In this document: piece after piece, positions 50,774 to 61,200 of the stretch | How positions within the stretch are numbered: the first letter of the stretch is position 1 | Layout: the number at the start of each line of letters is the position of its first letter | Source: Ignavibacteriales bacterium | GTDB lineage: Bacteria > Bacteroidota > Ignavibacteria > UBA10030 > SZUA-254 | NCBI GenBank assembly: GCA_016218025.1 | Contig: JACRFD010000018.1 | Coordinates: forward strand, 1 to 64,000 | Reading direction: 5' to 3' | Length of the DNA: 64,000 nucleotides | Program-made: the position numbers and the translations under genes | The notes under the pieces: generated by a model | Told to the model about the DNA's origin: nothing | Database searches by the model: none | What the model saw: the letters and a program-made list of their open reading frames with translations, nothing else

Positions 50774-51379
50774 ATGAAGAAAAGCAGTATAATCTTACTT
50801 GCAGTTTTAGGTGTTATTGTTGTTGTAGGATTAATGATTTTTGGATGGCTTACCGGTACTTATAATTCGCTGGTAAAATCAGACGAAGGTATTAATCAAG
50901 GATGGGCACAAGTCCAAAATCAATATCAGCGGAGGCTGGATCTTATTCCGAACCTCGTTGAGGTTGTGAAAGGATATGCGTCTCACGAAAAAGAGGTTTT
51001 CGAGAAAGTTGCAGAAGCAAGATCTAGTGTCGGAAAAATTCAGGTGACACCGGAAATATTAAATAATCCGCAGCTCTTCCAAAAATTCCAGGAAGCACAA
51101 AACTCAATGAGCAGTTGGTTATCGCGGTTGATGGCGGTGGCGGAAAATTATCCGCAGTTGAAAGCAAACGAAAATTTTATACAACTCCAAAATCAACTTG
51201 AGGGAACTGAAAATCGAATTGCTGTTGAACGTATGAAATTTAATCAGTTGGTTCAGGAGTTCAACGTTAAGGTCAGAACATTTCCAACTTCTATGCTTGC
51301 AGGTATGTTCGGTTTTTCACAAAAACAATATTTTCAGTCGGAACCCGGCGCCGAAAAAGCTCCAAAAGTCAAATTCTGA
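50774..51379 (+). CDS. LemA family protein
   Basis: NSLVKSDEGINQGWAQVQNQYQRRLDLIPNLVEVVKGYASHEKEVFEKVAEARS; FGFSQKQYFQSEPGAEKAPKVKF. Confidence 0.95.
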   Translation: MKKSSIILLAVLGVIVVVGLMIFGWLTGTYNSLVKSDEGINQGWAQVQNQYQRRLDLIPNLVEVVKGYASHEKEVFEKVAEARSSVGKIQVTPEILNNPQLFQKFQEAQNSMSSWLSRLMAVAENYPQLKANENFIQLQNQLEGTENRIAVERMKFNQLVQEFNVKVRTFPTSMLAGMFGFSQKQYFQSEPGAEKAPKVKF

Positions 51380-51412
51380 GATTCTCCACAACAAAACTAT
51401 TCCGGTGTTAAA

Positions 51413-52156
51413 TTGATGATAAATAAATATCGTTCACTCTTTATATCTTTTATTTTAATCTTTATTGGAACAGTCACATTGACTGGTCAGGAAGAAATTC
51501 CAATCGTTCATGCAAGGGTGAACGATCAGACCGGAACATTCTCGTCGGGTGAAATCAGCAATTTAGAAAATACATTATTTGAATTCGAAAATGAGACTTC
51601 AAATCAAATTGTAGTTTTAATGATCATTTCACTTGATGGTAAAGATATTAAAGATTTTGCTTATAACTTTGCTGAAAAAAATAAGATCGGGAAAAAAGAT
51701 AGAAATAACGGAGTGCTTTTACTGATCGCAAAGGAAGATAGGAAAATAGACATTGAAGTCGGTTATGGGCTGGAAGGTGTTTTAACCGATGCTGTATCGG
51801 GACAAATTATACGAAAGATTATTGGTCCAAGATTTCGAGAGGGTGATTTTTATGGCGGTGTTAGCGATGGACTTCAGGCAATTATGTCTGCAACAAAAGG
51901 TGAGTTCAAGGGAGATCCAAAACGAAATCATATTAAAACATTTTCACCAATTGCAATTATTTTATTGATATTATTCTTCGGTATATTTCCCCGAATATTC
52001 GGAAGGGGCAGAAGAAGTGCAATCGGTTCGCAAGGTTATAGTTCATCGTTTCCATGGTGGGGTGGTGGTTTCGGGGGCGGCGGATTCGGCGGTGGTGGTG
52101 GATTTAGCGGAGGCGGTGGAAGTTTCGGCGGCGGCGGGGCGAGCGGAAGTTGGTAA
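51413..52156 (+). CDS. TPM-domain protein with Gly-rich C-terminus
   Basis: RVNDQTGTFSSGEISNLENTLFEFENETSNQIVVLMI...EVGYGLEGVLTDAVSGQIIRKIIGPRFREGDFYGGVSDGL; Gly/Ser/Phe-rich tail. Confidence 0.95.
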   Translation: MMINKYRSLFISFILIFIGTVTLTGQEEIPIVHARVNDQTGTFSSGEISNLENTLFEFENETSNQIVVLMIISLDGKDIKDFAYNFAEKNKIGKKDRNNGVLLLIAKEDRKIDIEVGYGLEGVLTDAVSGQIIRKIIGPRFREGDFYGGVSDGLQAIMSATKGEFKGDPKRNHIKTFSPIAIILLILFFGIFPRIFGRGRRSAIGSQGYSSSFPWWGGGFGGGGFGGGGGFSGGGGSFGGGGASGSW

Positions 52157-52183
52157 GATGAGATATGAGAATTGAGGATTAGT

Positions 52184-52633
52184 ATGTTTTATAAAAAATA
52201 TCTGAGCAAAATCGAGTTGGCATCGTTGGCAAACGTTATCACAGAAGCAGAATCAAAAACATCAGGTGAAATCAGAGTTGTTATGAGGCAACGTAGAGGT
52301 TGGAAAGATAGAAAATTATCGATCCACGAACTAGCTGTCAAAGAATTCCAACAGCTTGGTATGCAAAATACTCGCGATAAAACTGGCGTTTTGATATTAT
52401 TGCTTTTGTCCGATAGAAAATTTCAAATTATCGCAGACAGCGGAATAAATTCGAAAGTACAAGCTGGAAGATGGAACGAAATAGCGGTTTCAATGTCGGG
52501 TTATTTTAAAGAGAAAAAATATTTTGATGGGATTTCTGAATCTATAAAAGCTGTGGGGGAAGAGCTTTCAAAATATTTCCCACGTAAGGCAGATGATACA
52601 AACGAACTCTCCAACGAAATTATTCAGCAATAA
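52184..52633 (+). CDS. Second TPM-domain protein
   Basis: EAESKTSGEIRVVMRQRRG...DKTGVLILLLLSDRKFQIIADSGINSKVQAGRWNEI. ORF track start 52172; ATG 52184 preferred. Confidence 0.88.
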   Translation: MFYKKYLSKIELASLANVITEAESKTSGEIRVVMRQRRGWKDRKLSIHELAVKEFQQLGMQNTRDKTGVLILLLLSDRKFQIIADSGINSKVQAGRWNEIAVSMSGYFKEKKYFDGISESIKAVGEELSKYFPRKADDTNELSNEIIQQ

Positions 52634-52651
52634 ATAGTTAAAGTATGATTC

Positions 52652-54115
52652 ATGAATTCAGGTCAAGAAAATATTATTGATCGTATCGAATATTTGGAAA
52701 AAATTGCGTTACAGTTAGAACCTTCTGCAGAGAATCGTGCCGCCCTGCTCAATCAAATAGTTAAATATTCAGAAGATTTTATCAATCGTATTTATGAAAT
52801 TCCTGCTTTCGTTAATTCAACCGATAAAGGAAAAGGCATCCTCGATTATCCGATTTCAGAAGTCGGATCCGATATCACACAACTCATCAATTTAATAAAG
52901 CATAATATTGACCGTCCAGGTTTGAATCCAGCATCGGGTGGACATTTAGGATATATACCGGGAGGGGGAATTTATTTTTCCGCACTTGGAGATTACCTCG
53001 CAGCAATATTTAACCGCTACGCCGGAATCTATTTTGCAGGGCCCGGTGCCGTTCAAATGGAGCACATGCTGCTTGATTGGATGGCGGAAATTGTGGGTTA
53101 TCCGCAATCTTCCGGCGGAAATCTTACATCGGGTGGCAGCATTGCAAATCTTATCGGCATTGTAGCCGCACGCGATGCTCAAAATCTTAAAGCGGCAGAT
53201 TTTAGCCGCTCAGTAATCTATTTGACCTCGCAAGTTCATCATTCTGTAGATAAGGCAATTAGGATCGCAGGATTGAAGGAATGCGTTATTCGATATGTGA
53301 CGATGGATGGGAGATTTCGAATGGATCCTTCAGACCTTGAAAAGCAGATTACAACAGATAAAAATTCCGGACTAAATCCATTTCTCATCATCGCATCTGC
53401 AGGAACTACCGATACCGGCTCAGTTGATCCCATGCAGGATATTGCCGATTTAGCAAATCAAAATAATATCTGGCTTCATGTGGATGGTGCGTATGGTGCG
53501 TTCTTTGTTCTATGTGAGGAAGGCAAAAAAATTCTTAATGGAATGGAGCGATCGGATTCGTTAGTCATGGATCCACATAAAGGATTATTTTTGCCGTACG
53601 GTTCAGGTGCAGTTTTAGTGAGAGACAAACAGAAACTTTTCGATTCATTCTGGTATCAGGCAAATTACATGCAAGATGCTCTGAAGGCGCAGGATCAATT
53701 ATCTCCGGCAGATATTTCTCCAGAGCTTACAAAACATTTTCGCGGGCTGCGTTTATGGCTTCCGTTAAAATTGGTTGGAGTTGCACCGTTTCGAGCTGCG
53801 CTGGAAGAAAAAATAATGCTTGCACGATATTTTTATCACGAAATCCAAAAGATTGAAAATATCGAAACCGGTCATTTCCCCGACTTATCGGTTGTTACTT
53901 ACCGTTATTTACCCAAAAGGGGTGATGCAAATTTGTTCAACGAAAAATTGGTCAAAGCGGTTCAGGAAGACGGAAGGGTTTTTATCTCGTCAACAATGAT
54001 AAACGGAAATTTTACATTGAGGCTTGCGGTGCTATCTTTCAGAACACACAAAAAAACAATCGATTTAACTATCGATATTTTAAAAGAAAAAATAGATCAG
54101 TTAGAGAGAGAATAA
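52652..54115 (+). CDS. Pyridoxal-dependent (group II) decarboxylase-like protein
   Basis: SGGHLGYIPGGG, GNLTSGGSIANLIGIVAARD, TAGTTDTGSVDPM-like ASAGTTDTGSVDPM, HVDGAYGAF, MDPHKGLFLPYGSGAVLV (PLP Lys). Confidence 0.93.
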   Translation: MNSGQENIIDRIEYLEKIALQLEPSAENRAALLNQIVKYSEDFINRIYEIPAFVNSTDKGKGILDYPISEVGSDITQLINLIKHNIDRPGLNPASGGHLGYIPGGGIYFSALGDYLAAIFNRYAGIYFAGPGAVQMEHMLLDWMAEIVGYPQSSGGNLTSGGSIANLIGIVAARDAQNLKAADFSRSVIYLTSQVHHSVDKAIRIAGLKECVIRYVTMDGRFRMDPSDLEKQITTDKNSGLNPFLIIASAGTTDTGSVDPMQDIADLANQNNIWLHVDGAYGAFFVLCEEGKKILNGMERSDSLVMDPHKGLFLPYGSGAVLVRDKQKLFDSFWYQANYMQDALKAQDQLSPADISPELTKHFRGLRLWLPLKLVGVAPFRAALEEKIMLARYFYHEIQKIENIETGHFPDLSVVTYRYLPKRGDANLFNEKLVKAVQEDGRVFISSTMINGNFTLRLAVLSFRTHKKTIDLTIDILKEKIDQLERE

Positions 54116-54132
54116 AAATTCTTATCAGATGT

Positions 54133-54825
54133 TTAATAATTGAAATATTTATTCGATAGATAAATATCAAACTTTCCGTTCAAAATCTCAATCTGCCGCG
54201 ATGTATCTGGAGGCATGCTGTAAAGGATTCCATCAAAAATTCCTTTTATATTTTTCGTTTCAATATCGTAAGATGTGATTGTAATTTTGCCTGACTTGGG
54301 AACAAACATCTGGAAAAAATTTACAGAATCAGAGAGAAAATAATATATATATGCCGCCATCGATTGAGAGGTGCTATTCAAGCGTGAAAAGGCATAGTCG
54401 CCGATTGGTAGACCCGACGTAGTGTCGGTTAATGCAATAAGTATATGCCGTTCATTTAGTGTTGAATTGCTTAATCTGTGTTCATATGCAGTGATCAATG
54501 TTTTTATTTTCTTCCCGAACAACATTGTGTCTTTTATAAATCCACCTGAACCAAAGCTTAGAGTATCGTTTGCAAATTGATTGCTTGGTTTGTAAGCTCC
54601 GTTAACCGAAAATCCACTGTCGATTCCCGTAGATTCAAAAGAAAGTAATCCCGTTCCGTATAATCCCGACATATTGTTAGTCGACGGCGCCGTGCTTCCG
54701 TTTTCTTTCCGACAACCGGTAAAAAACAGTATTTCCGAAATCAAAAAAACAAATAATACGTAGGACATTACTCTCGGGAGGATATTAACCTGTTTTCGGT
54801 ATTTTGAATATTTTTCCATCAACAA
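54133..54825 (-). CDS. Hypothetical lipoprotein
   Basis: N-terminal hydrophobic stretch ending LFFTGCRKENGS; no family recognised. Confidence 0.6.
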   Translation of the reverse strand: MLMEKYSKYRKQVNILPRVMSYVLFVFLISEILFFTGCRKENGSTAPSTNNMSGLYGTGLLSFESTGIDSGFSVNGAYKPSNQFANDTLSFGSGGFIKDTMLFGKKIKTLITAYEHRLSNSTLNERHILIALTDTTSGLPIGDYAFSRLNSTSQSMAAYIYYFLSDSVNFFQMFVPKSGKITITSYDIETKNIKGIFDGILYSMPPDTSRQIEILNGKFDIYLSNKYFNY

Positions 54826-54832
54826 TTTCTTG

Positions 54833-57800
54833 TCACCTCATGATTGTAAGCTTCTTGGTTTCGGTATAGCTGCCTGCCGATATTCTGTAAAAATAAATTC
54901 CGCTTGATACACCCGAAGGATTCCATGATATATTGTAATTTCCCGGTTGTTTTACTTCATCCACCAAAGTAGCAATCTCGCATCCGAGTAAATCGAACAC
55001 TTTTATTGAGACACGACACGCCTCAGAGATCTGATATTTTATATCGGTAGTTGGATTGAATGGGTTTGGATAATTCTGTTCAAGCGAAAATCTTAATGGT
55101 AGACCGCCGATAATTTTGGAGGAGATTATTGATAGTTGAGTTAAATCAGTTCTGTGGATTTCTTTATTACCGGAAAGTGAATTTAAAGTTGCCAATTCAG
55201 ACCCGGAATTTTCATCAAGTATCAAAAAATCAGTATTAGATTTTTCGATTAAATTCCAACGAATATTCAAAAAAGATTTATATGATTGAATGTTGATTTT
55301 ACATTTAATTTTTTCACTTTCGTTATTGATAATATATATTTGTGATGAGTTATCAAATCTTACATCAAAAGCATCCGGTGGAGGCGGAGGAGGTAGTTCA
55401 AAAAGATTCATAAAATTTGCATTTTTATTCTGAGTGAAATACAAGGTTTGGGAGTTCCCTGCTGCATCCGAAATTTCAAGAGTATTAAATGAAGAGATTA
55501 AATTATTGATCGATTGTTTTTGTTCTAGAAAATTCAAGTTAGATTTTTTTAGAAACAAGTTCCCATCCTCAGACAATTTAACCCAGTACCCTCTCCCCGG
55601 TTTGAGCGTATCGGATGGATAATAACCTGATTCATAATTAAAATATTGTGACTGAATTATATTTGGCGGTGAGGTGGTGAGGGAATTCACCGGAATCGGT
55701 TCGCTGATCGATCCGATGATATTCCAACCTGCGTTAAGTTGAACAGTATCCTCGGTAAAAGCTGTTCCGGTGATATAGTTGGTAAATGCAGATGGGAATT
55801 TTATCCAATACCCAATACCTGTAAATAATGAATCAGATGATTTGTATCCTTGATCGTAAAAATATCCGGGGGATATGGCGTTCGGATAAATATTTATAAC
55901 TGACGGATTGGTTACAATCAGAGGAAGTGAGATAATGTTCCAACCACTATTAAGATTTAGAGATAAAAAAGAAGGAACATAATTTCCAAATATGCAGTTG
56001 AAATTTGGCGACTGAAGAGTAAGTGAAAAATTATATCCCGATGGTGTAGCGGGTGCTGTATTTGTCCAACCCGATTTTAATGTCTGGCTTATTGAATAAT
56101 TTCCCAGAGGCAGATCAATAAAAATAAAATCACCATTTCCGTTTGTTATCGTTTGTGCCGATTGTGTTCCGCTTAGATGGATTTCCCATCCTGCTAAGCC
56201 GGATTCCTCTGAATCTTTTATTCCGTTTTGATTCGAATCGAAAAATATATTTCCAGAAACCGTGCCAAGTTGTGGCGGAGTTTCAATTTTGTAATTAAGT
56301 ATTGTTCCGTAATCGCCACAGATTGTATAGTTTCCGTTATTATTTATTGAATATAATGGGTATGCGGTCCGGCTATATTCTTTGACCCAATTTATCCCCG
56401 CATCTGAAGTGTGGAGAATAATACCAGAGTCACCGACTGCAGTCGCATCGTAAAGTCCGTTATTTGCAATTGAAAATAAGATAAGATTGGTTCCGCTATT
56501 CTGAACATTCCACGTGGAGCCACCATCGGTGGTATGAATTATTTTGCCTGAATCACCAACTACCCAACCATTATTCTGGTCGGCAAAAGTGCACCAGTAT
56601 AAAACTGTACCAACATTGCTGTTCTGAGGTTGCCAGTTAACACCGCCGTCTGTTGTTTTGTAAATAATTCCGAAGTCACCAACAACCCATCCAACCAAAG
56701 AAGAAATAAAGGAAACACCATACATCATGTGAGGCATTGAAGAATTTTGTGTCGTCCAATTTGCCCCAGCATCACTCGAGTGTAAAATAATTCCAGTGTA
56801 ATTTACAGGATCACCGCCAACAATCCAGCCGTTTGTTTGACTTCCGAAGTTAATACCAAAAAGAGTGTGTGTGGTCGGGCTGCTTTGTTGTATCCATGTA
56901 ATGCCGTTTGTTGTGCGGAGAATATTACCTTCTTCACCAATTGCACATCCATGTGTTTCGTCGATCATTGAGACGCCAAAAGAAGATAGAAGGGGAGTGG
57001 GAGAAGAAAGTTGTTGCCAAGATGCACCGCCATCAGTCGTGCGCAGTAAAGACCCTTCGGGGCCGACCGCTGTTCCAACATTAGCCGATGCAAAGCTAAT
57101 CCAATTAATACTTAATCTACTTCCTGAGTCAAGATTCGACCAACTTATTCCATTATTTGAAGATTTTAATATCTTACCATATTCGCCGACAGCCCATAAA
57201 TAATTTCCATTTCTGCTTAAACCATTTAAATTTTCACCGGAAGTAATTGTTGATATCGACCACGAAAGTCCTCCGTTAACCGTGCGAAGAATTTTACCTG
57301 CGTCGCATGCAATCCAGCCGATGAATGTATTTGACATACAAATCCGGTTGTAATTGTTCGCATCACCAGTATTTATTGTTGACCATGAAACGCCGCCATT
57401 ATCGGTTCTTAAAACCGAGCCATCACTTCCAACTATAAATCCAAGCAAGTTATCTGCAAAGGTAACATTAAGATGTATGGTAGAAATTGAACCCAAAGTC
57501 TGCATTGTCCACGTAGAACCACCATCAGTTGTGTGATACACTTTTCCTTTGCTTCCTACTGCCCAGCCATCGGTAAGTGAGATGAATGATATACTGTTTA
57601 TGCTGATTTGTCCGACGATCTGATGTTGTATTGTCCAACTCTCTCCCCCATTTGTAGTGTGTAAAATCGTTTCCTGATCACCGGAAGCCCAACCATTCAA
57701 TTGATCAAAAAAAGTTATACAATTTAATCCAGTAGAAATTCCGCTTGTTTGTTCAATCCAATTTTCACCTGCATCAGAAGTGTGAAGTATGGTGCCATTA

Positions 57801-58069
57801 TCTCCTACAGCCCACCCTGTGGTTGCCGAAACCATGCTGCAAGAAAGAATATCATCTGTTCGGCCATTTTCCTGAGGCTGCCAATTTTTTCCACCGTCGG
57901 TTGTTTTAATTATTGTACCATATTCTCCAACAGCCCAGCCGAGAGATGTATCTATGAATTGAACGTTAAGAAGTGTATTTCCTTGCGGGCGTGGTGATTG
58001 CCATTCCCATTGGGTATAAGCAATTTGAGTGAGGGAAAAAGAAATCAGGAGAAAAAGTTGCTTCATCAT
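54833..58069 (-). CDS. Secreted YCF48/Hcf136-like repeat protein with SdrD-B-like domain and type A T9SS-like C-terminal domain
   Basis: Many repeats of 'GWAVGxxGTILHTTDGGxxW'; GTVSGNIFFDSNQNGIKDSEESGLAGWEI; C-terminus LRFSLEQNYPNPFNPTTDIKYQI...SGIYFYRISAGSYTETKKLTIMR. Confidence 0.92.
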   Translation of the reverse strand: MMKQLFLLISFSLTQIAYTQWEWQSPRPQGNTLLNVQFIDTSLGWAVGEYGTIIKTTDGGKNWQPQENGRTDDILSCSMVSATTGWAVGDNGTILHTSDAGENWIEQTSGISTGLNCITFFDQLNGWASGDQETILHTTNGGESWTIQHQIVGQISINSISFISLTDGWAVGSKGKVYHTTDGGSTWTMQTLGSISTIHLNVTFADNLLGFIVGSDGSVLRTDNGGVSWSTINTGDANNYNRICMSNTFIGWIACDAGKILRTVNGGLSWSISTITSGENLNGLSRNGNYLWAVGEYGKILKSSNNGISWSNLDSGSRLSINWISFASANVGTAVGPEGSLLRTTDGGASWQQLSSPTPLLSSFGVSMIDETHGCAIGEEGNILRTTNGITWIQQSSPTTHTLFGINFGSQTNGWIVGGDPVNYTGIILHSSDAGANWTTQNSSMPHMMYGVSFISSLVGWVVGDFGIIYKTTDGGVNWQPQNSNVGTVLYWCTFADQNNGWVVGDSGKIIHTTDGGSTWNVQNSGTNLILFSIANNGLYDATAVGDSGIILHTSDAGINWVKEYSRTAYPLYSINNNGNYTICGDYGTILNYKIETPPQLGTVSGNIFFDSNQNGIKDSEESGLAGWEIHLSGTQSAQTITNGNGDFIFIDLPLGNYSISQTLKSGWTNTAPATPSGYNFSLTLQSPNFNCIFGNYVPSFLSLNLNSGWNIISLPLIVTNPSVINIYPNAISPGYFYDQGYKSSDSLFTGIGYWIKFPSAFTNYITGTAFTEDTVQLNAGWNIIGSISEPIPVNSLTTSPPNIIQSQYFNYESGYYPSDTLKPGRGYWVKLSEDGNLFLKKSNLNFLEQKQSINNLISSFNTLEISDAAGNSQTLYFTQNKNANFMNLFELPPPPPPDAFDVRFDNSSQIYIINNESEKIKCKINIQSYKSFLNIRWNLIEKSNTDFLILDENSGSELATLNSLSGNKEIHRTDLTQLSIISSKIIGGLPLRFSLEQNYPNPFNPTTDIKYQISEACRVSIKVFDLLGCEIATLVDEVKQPGNYNISWNPSGVSSGIYFYRISAGSYTETKKLTIMR

Positions 58070-58214
58070 AATTTATGTGAAAAAAAAGATTGATCGATGA
58101 GGCATTGAGAAAAAGATACTATATTCAATTTATAAAAAATTAGTTAAAATTCAACAGAAAAATATCTTTTTAAAAAAAGAATCATAAATTTTGTTTATTT
58201 AGATTAAAAATCGT

Positions 58215-61200
58215 ATGTTTATATACATGAAGACGCGATATATTTTCCTCGTTTTCCTCTTGCCCCACATTTTATTCACCAGATTCAGCTATTCCGCAGA
58301 AGCGAAACGTGTTCTTATTCTGTTTGAAGGAAAAGATGTTCCAACTAATTATGCGCGCGGCGATGCTCGCCAGCTTGCAATGCTTTTGGGACACTTCAAA
58401 ACTGAATACAAAATCGAAGGAGTAGAAACATATAGAAGTGAAGAGATGAAGAATTACGATATAACATTCTTCATCGGATTCAGTAAGCAATACGATCCTC
58501 CTGAAAAATTTTTGCGTGATGCATATTCTCCGGATAAAATGCTAGTATGGATGAATACGGGCATGGAATATTTCAGCCGGAAATATGATCTGGCAAAGAA
58601 GTATTCAATTAAATTTGAGCGCTTGGATACTATATCCAACTTCGACATTGTATCGGCCGGAGGAAGAAATTTCACAAAAGGTGAACCGAACATCAATATA
58701 ATAAATGTTCTAAATCAGAATAACGTTGATGTTATAGCTACAGCATTTTCAAACGCAACAGGACGAGAAGTACCTTATATAGTTCGTATTGATAATTTTA
58801 TGTATATAGCCGACTCACCGTTTGCTTCTGCCACCGAAACAGATCGGTATATCTATTTTGCCGATATGCTTCATGACTTGTTAGATCAACCACACGAAGA
58901 AAAGCATCGGCCACTTCTCAGAATAGAAGATGTAACTGTTTTCGAAAATACAGAACGATTACGTGATGTTGCGGATGCTCTTTATTCGAAGTATGTCCCT
59001 TTTCTGGTTGGAGTTGTACCATTTTTTGTTGATCCAGATCGCGGCACAAGAGTAAGTTTATCGGATAAACCGGAGATGGTTGATGCACTTCACTACATGG
59101 TATCAAGGGGAGCGACGATTGTAATGCATGGAGTGACTCATCAATATCAGGGAACCACGGCAACAGATTTTGAATTTTGGGATGCAAGCACAAACCAGAA
59201 ATTAAAAGAAGACTCGAAAGATTATGTCGAGAAGAAAATAAAAATGGGATTGGAAGAATTCTGGAAAAACAATCTCTATCCGCTTGTATGGGAAACACCA
59301 CATTACACTGCCTCACAATCCGATTATCCTATCTTTGCAAAATATTTTAATACAGCCATGGAGCAAAGGTGCGTTCTGGATGATGCAGATTACAGTCAAT
59401 ACTTTCCGTACATCATTGAAAAAGATTTATTCGGACAGCGTTTACTTCCCGAAAATTTAGGTTACATTCCCCTTGATGAGGATCGTGAAGTTGAGGAAGA
59501 TGCTGTGAAAAAATTATTGAACGGTGCAAAGATGCAACTGGCTGTAAGAGACGGGTTCGCTTCTGCATTTATCCATTCGTTCATCGATATCCGGTACATT
59601 GAAGAATATGTTGATGGGATTAAAAACCTTGGGTATCAATTTATTGACGTTAAAGATTTGAATTTGAATGTAAAACTTAATAATCATTTGGTTATCACCG
59701 GCTCTCAGGCATATTCTGTAAAACTTGACGACCAATTTTACAGAAGAACAATTTACCAGCCAGATGGTGAGATAGAATCCAGAGAAGAGTCACCTGAAAG
59801 AATCTCGGGCGTTGTTAATAATAATATATCATTGCAGCCAAGGTATATGCTTGTGGCTGAACCTCTTGAATTCAAAGAAATTGAATTGAACTGGTTCGAT
59901 AAGTTGAAGGGAGATGTTAAAAAAATATGGGAAGATGTTTCTAAACCTGAAATAGATTTCGATGATGCAAGAGTAGCAATTTTATGGGACGATAATGCAA
60001 AAGACGTATCGTATAATAATCAATCAAGTTTCGCTTCGGCTTTCCGGTCAATTAATATAAATGTTGATACGTTGCCCAGCAGTAGTTTGCCTTCATTGGA
60101 TTTGTACAATCTTTTAATAGTTCCGTATAACAACGTTGAACTGCTGCTCGATAAAGATTATGACAAAATAGTGAACTTTTTGGAAACCGGCGGAAATGTA
60201 ATCACCGACGGCAAAAATGATCTGGCTGATGAGCTTGGAATAAAATTTGCCGGCTCAAAAATAAAAATCGAGAAAATGCGAGACCGGCTTTACCCCTCGG
60301 ATCCTCTTATGTTAAAAACACCTGAGATGATGACCAGATTCGATTATCTTCCGAATGATAAAATCCTTTGTGTGGAAGAAAAAATTGATGCTCCAGTGGT
60401 TTTAGGAAAAAATTATGGTAAAGGAAAATTTATATTTTTCGGAATCAGATTTGATCCGATTTCAAAAGACGGTTACAGTCGCTTTCCTTATTTGATTGAA
60501 TATGTAAGGTCATTTTTTCATCTGAGCCCGATTCTTCGCCGTGAGAATCTTGAAGTTTATTATGATGCCGGTTACAGACACAACGTTAGCATAGAAGATC
60601 TCGTCAAGCGTTGGGTGGCGGATGGAATTCGGGCTGTACACGCAGTCGGGTGGCACCAATATGAAAAATGGACATATGATTACGAACGATTAGTTGAACT
60701 ATGCCATGCAAATGGAATTTTGGTTTACGCATGGCTTGAGCCGCCGCATGTTTCTGAAAAATTCTGGAAAGATCATCCTGAATGGCAGGAAAAAAATTTC
60801 CGAGGCGAACCTGTAAAAGCTTCCTGGAGATTTCCGGTAGCTCTTACCGATACGGCGTGCTTCAGCGAAGTGAAAAATATGTATCGATCATTTCTTGAAC
60901 GATACGATTGGGATGGAGTTAACATTGCGGAATTATATTTTGAAGCAGGAGTCGACGGGCCGGAAAATTCCAACCTGATGACACCGATGCATCCATCGGC
61001 GAGAACTGAATTTCAAAGTCATCACGGATTTGATCCGGCACTTCTCTTTGATGAAAAGTCTGCGTATTATTGGAAAAACAATGTGCGGGCATGGAATCTA
61101 TTCGAAGAATATCGTGTAGCAAAATTAATTCAGTTTCATGATTCGTTTCTTTCAATGGTTGATGAATTGAAATTTAAAAAACCTCATCTGGATGTGGTTG

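Noticed and set aside
52040-52156. GGC/GGT-rich repetitive DNA
   Set aside because: Explained by the Gly-rich C-terminus of the TPM protein; not a CRISPR or separate repeat element.
56400-58000. Periodic repeats at DNA level resembling a repeat array
   Set aside because: Degenerate protein-level YCF48 repeats inside one long ORF; no identical direct repeats with unique spacers, so not CRISPR.
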